Source of the DNA: Zoogloeaceae bacterium
GTDB lineage: Bacteria > Pseudomonadota > Gammaproteobacteria > Burkholderiales > Rhodocyclaceae
Length of the DNA stretch: 7,307 nucleotides
Assembly: GCA_031282665.1 (NCBI GenBank)
Contig: JAITDH010000037.1
Span: 1-7,307, forward strand
Direction: 5' to 3'
Under the pieces are notes generated by a model. It ran no database searches, had not been told where the DNA came from, and saw only the letters and a list, made by a program, of their open reading frames with translations. Shown one piece after another: positions 7,001-7,307 of the stretch. The position numbers were made by a program, and so were the translations under genes. The stretch's first letter is position 1, and each line of letters begins with the position of its first letter.

Positions 7001-7307
7001 GATGGCCTGCTGCGCCACCGCTATGCCATCCCCAAGGCGAAGGACTACATCGCCGCCTGGATCGACCATCTTTGCCTGAACGCCAGCCTGCCGGAGAGTG
7101 GGCCGGAGAGTGGGCCGGAAAGTGGGCCAGGAAATGGAAGCACCCGCTGCGTCGCCCGTGGCGAAACCTTTTTCTTCGCCCCGCTGGGAAACGCGCCGGA
7201 ACTCCTTGCCGACTGGCTCGCCGCCTGGCGAGCCGGCCAACACGCCCCGCTCCCCTTCTACCCGGAAACCGCCTGGGCCTGGATCAATGAAAGCGAAAGC
7301 AAAGGCC
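4097..7307 (+). CDS. recC: Exodeoxyribonuclease V gamma subunit RecC (3' end beyond window)
   Basis: RecC is the scaffold and Chi-scanning subunit of RecBCD, which processes double-strand breaks for RecA. The frame is open from ATG 4097 to the window end, about 1070 codons with no stop; E. coli RecC has 1122 residues, so the C-terminal end is missing. The start gives MLHLHVSNR, matching E. coli MLRVYHSNR. Other family landmarks: TYRPDYLAAWE near 146-155, LLNPSREYWLD near 254-264, HPLLADWG at 293-300, GLCWGLD near 486-492, LLGLEDGVFPR at 676-686, GDRQRRDEDRNLFL at 703-716, and the C-terminal region from about 830. As in known RecC, helicase-like domains are present without a Walker A motif. 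A 35-base heptamer array is read in frame at about 494-505, and PESG is repeated at 999-1010. Several Chi-pocket residues differ from E. coli. recB and recD, the usual partners, would be expected downstream. No Shine-Dalgarno sequence is evident. Other long frames over this gene are shadows. Confidence 0.94.
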   Translation, partial: MLHLHVSNRYAILREILLAHMAVAPEDPFVPREIIVPGAAIQGDLERALADRLGVAAGVEFSFLALWIWRRMARLVPTVAEDSPFAPERAQWRIARLLEEDTTVRKAPGLRDYLAKDVTKDATDDGALLRHAFAKRIAALFATYITYRPDYLAAWERRATALPPGRVFPHEAWQAALWRHFRAELESETQIGEEHPAETFFQRLERGGEAARRAAGLDRLEQGGLHLFCLFTLPPLHLEFLLRLADWTDIHLYLLNPSREYWLDMTTLRRAARLRAEDSLRGTRQSAYLHDAHPLLADWGRQTQALFSLLLECPDEMLVGTEHFREAADDTLLHRLQNSFLRAEKPEKGAWPLAENDRSVEIHVAHSLPRQLEILRDQLLLRFDAGWQAHEILVALPNLDEAASLIDAVFAETTPSIPYVITGLGGARENPFIRLLLLLMDLALPPAELPASQVLALLQEPLAAASLGLSDTDLAILPEALREAGLCWGLDAEQETGDRGQETEDNVPPERRHTWRDALARLFLGYALPATEANIPQVFAGILPAGGLAGSRAEALGAVWLLLQRLEHLAGQLREPRPAAGWRDLWQRQLTLWTEGQALSPENEAALRQAFSAIAALTTNMAFADPEGKARIPARVARIALENDLEAKAAGARPSGVLTFAPLAGLRGLPYRMICLLGLEDGVFPRREQALEFDLMPLFPRPGDRQRRDEDRNLFLDCLLASEEALYLSYTGKNQRDDSEQPPSILVAQLRDFLQEATGCAPSRLVVTHPLQAFSPEYFHPGRTDPRLCSFRADYADILNSSSAQPSSTMLFFPARTAASAPDGVPENLTLADLQAFFRHPARALLRGRLGIALQGREEEIADIEPQEADALARHRLAQRLLPAALAGEGKEALLTLARSGVEFPGGRWGEVLLEKEVEDVLAYAETLLPCLPEKLPGLDAEPNSNTREFSFQSPGIVLDGVLGGLTADGLLRHRYAIPKAKDYIAAWIDHLCLNASLPESGPESGPESGPGNGSTRCVARGETFFFAPLGNAPELLADWLAAWRAGQHAPLPFYPETAWAWINESESKG
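5576..5610 (+). repeat. Five-unit 7-base tandem repeat inside recC
   Basis: The units are CAGGAGA, CAGGAGA, CAGGGGA, CAGGAGA, CAGAAGA, followed by CA. They are read in the recC frame as QETGDRGQETED, about residues 494-505. By eye alignment they fall between the blocks matching E. coli GIRWGIDDDN and HTWRFGL, that is, in a variable, probably exposed loop. Thirty-five bases is not a multiple of three, so each unit gained or lost changes the reading frame. Loss of one unit would lead to a stop at 5865-5867; gain would put translation into a frame open to a stop at 7288-7290. Confidence 0.85.
7091..7138 (+). repeat. 12-base in-frame tandem repeat inside recC (PESG x3)
   Basis: CCGGAGAGTGGG occurs at 7091-7102 and 7103-7114, CCGGAAAGTGGG at 7115-7126, and a decayed fourth unit CCAGGAAATGGA at 7127-7138. 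They encode PESG three times and then PGNG (residues 999-1014). The segment aligns with the E. coli RecC loop around CASGGNGESR, so it is an expanded surface loop. Unit length keeps the frame, so copy-number change would only alter loop length. Confidence 0.9.

Noticed and set aside
5552..7243. 563-codon minus-strand open frame opposite recC
   Set aside because: Antisense shadow with Gly/Gln/Arg-rich composition and no domain.
5554..7290. 578-codon plus-strand open frame in another frame than recC
   Set aside because: The product is Arg/Pro/Ala-rich, while the recC frame carries recognisable RecC blocks through the same region. It matters only as the frame reached if the heptamer tract gained a unit.

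Overview
The window is GC-rich, densely coding proteobacterial DNA, most likely betaproteobacterial. The evidence is a monofunctional hisB (not the phosphatase fusion of Escherichia coli), the order hisB-hisH-hisA, a RhlE-type helicase, and a RecC that can be aligned by eye along most of its length with the E. coli protein. I cannot name the genus. No previously undescribed multi-gene system is visible; the novel-looking material is in small repeats and in details of RecC.

Layout: (1) bases 2-1441, minus strand, a complete DEAD-box RNA helicase (rhlE), divergent from everything else. (2) A 58-base divergent promoter region with a perfect TATAAT -10 box facing rhlE. (3) 1500-1958, plus strand, a small lipoprotein of unknown function with a proline-rich tail. 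(4) 2011-4043, hisB, hisH and hisA, which carry out or support the middle steps of histidine biosynthesis; hisB and hisH overlap by 4 bases. HisH supplies ammonia to HisF, HisA makes the substrate of that reaction, and HisB dehydrates its product. hisF, the usual next gene, is absent. (5) 4097 to the window end, recC, the gamma subunit of exodeoxyribonuclease V (RecBCD), open for about 1070 codons and cut off by the window end. Long open frames on other frames and strands over recC and the his genes are shadows.

The most interesting signal is a degenerate 7-base tandem repeat (about CAGGAGA or CAGGAAT). It recurs at the 3' end of rhlE, the 3' end of hisA, in inverted orientation just before recC, inside recC (five units, read in frame), and perhaps in the lipoprotein tail. 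It sits only at protein tails, in a probable surface loop, or between genes. The recC tract is not a multiple of three, so gain or loss of one unit would shift the frame. recC also holds a separate 12-base in-frame repeat coding PESG three times, and several residues matching the E. coli Chi-recognition pocket are replaced.
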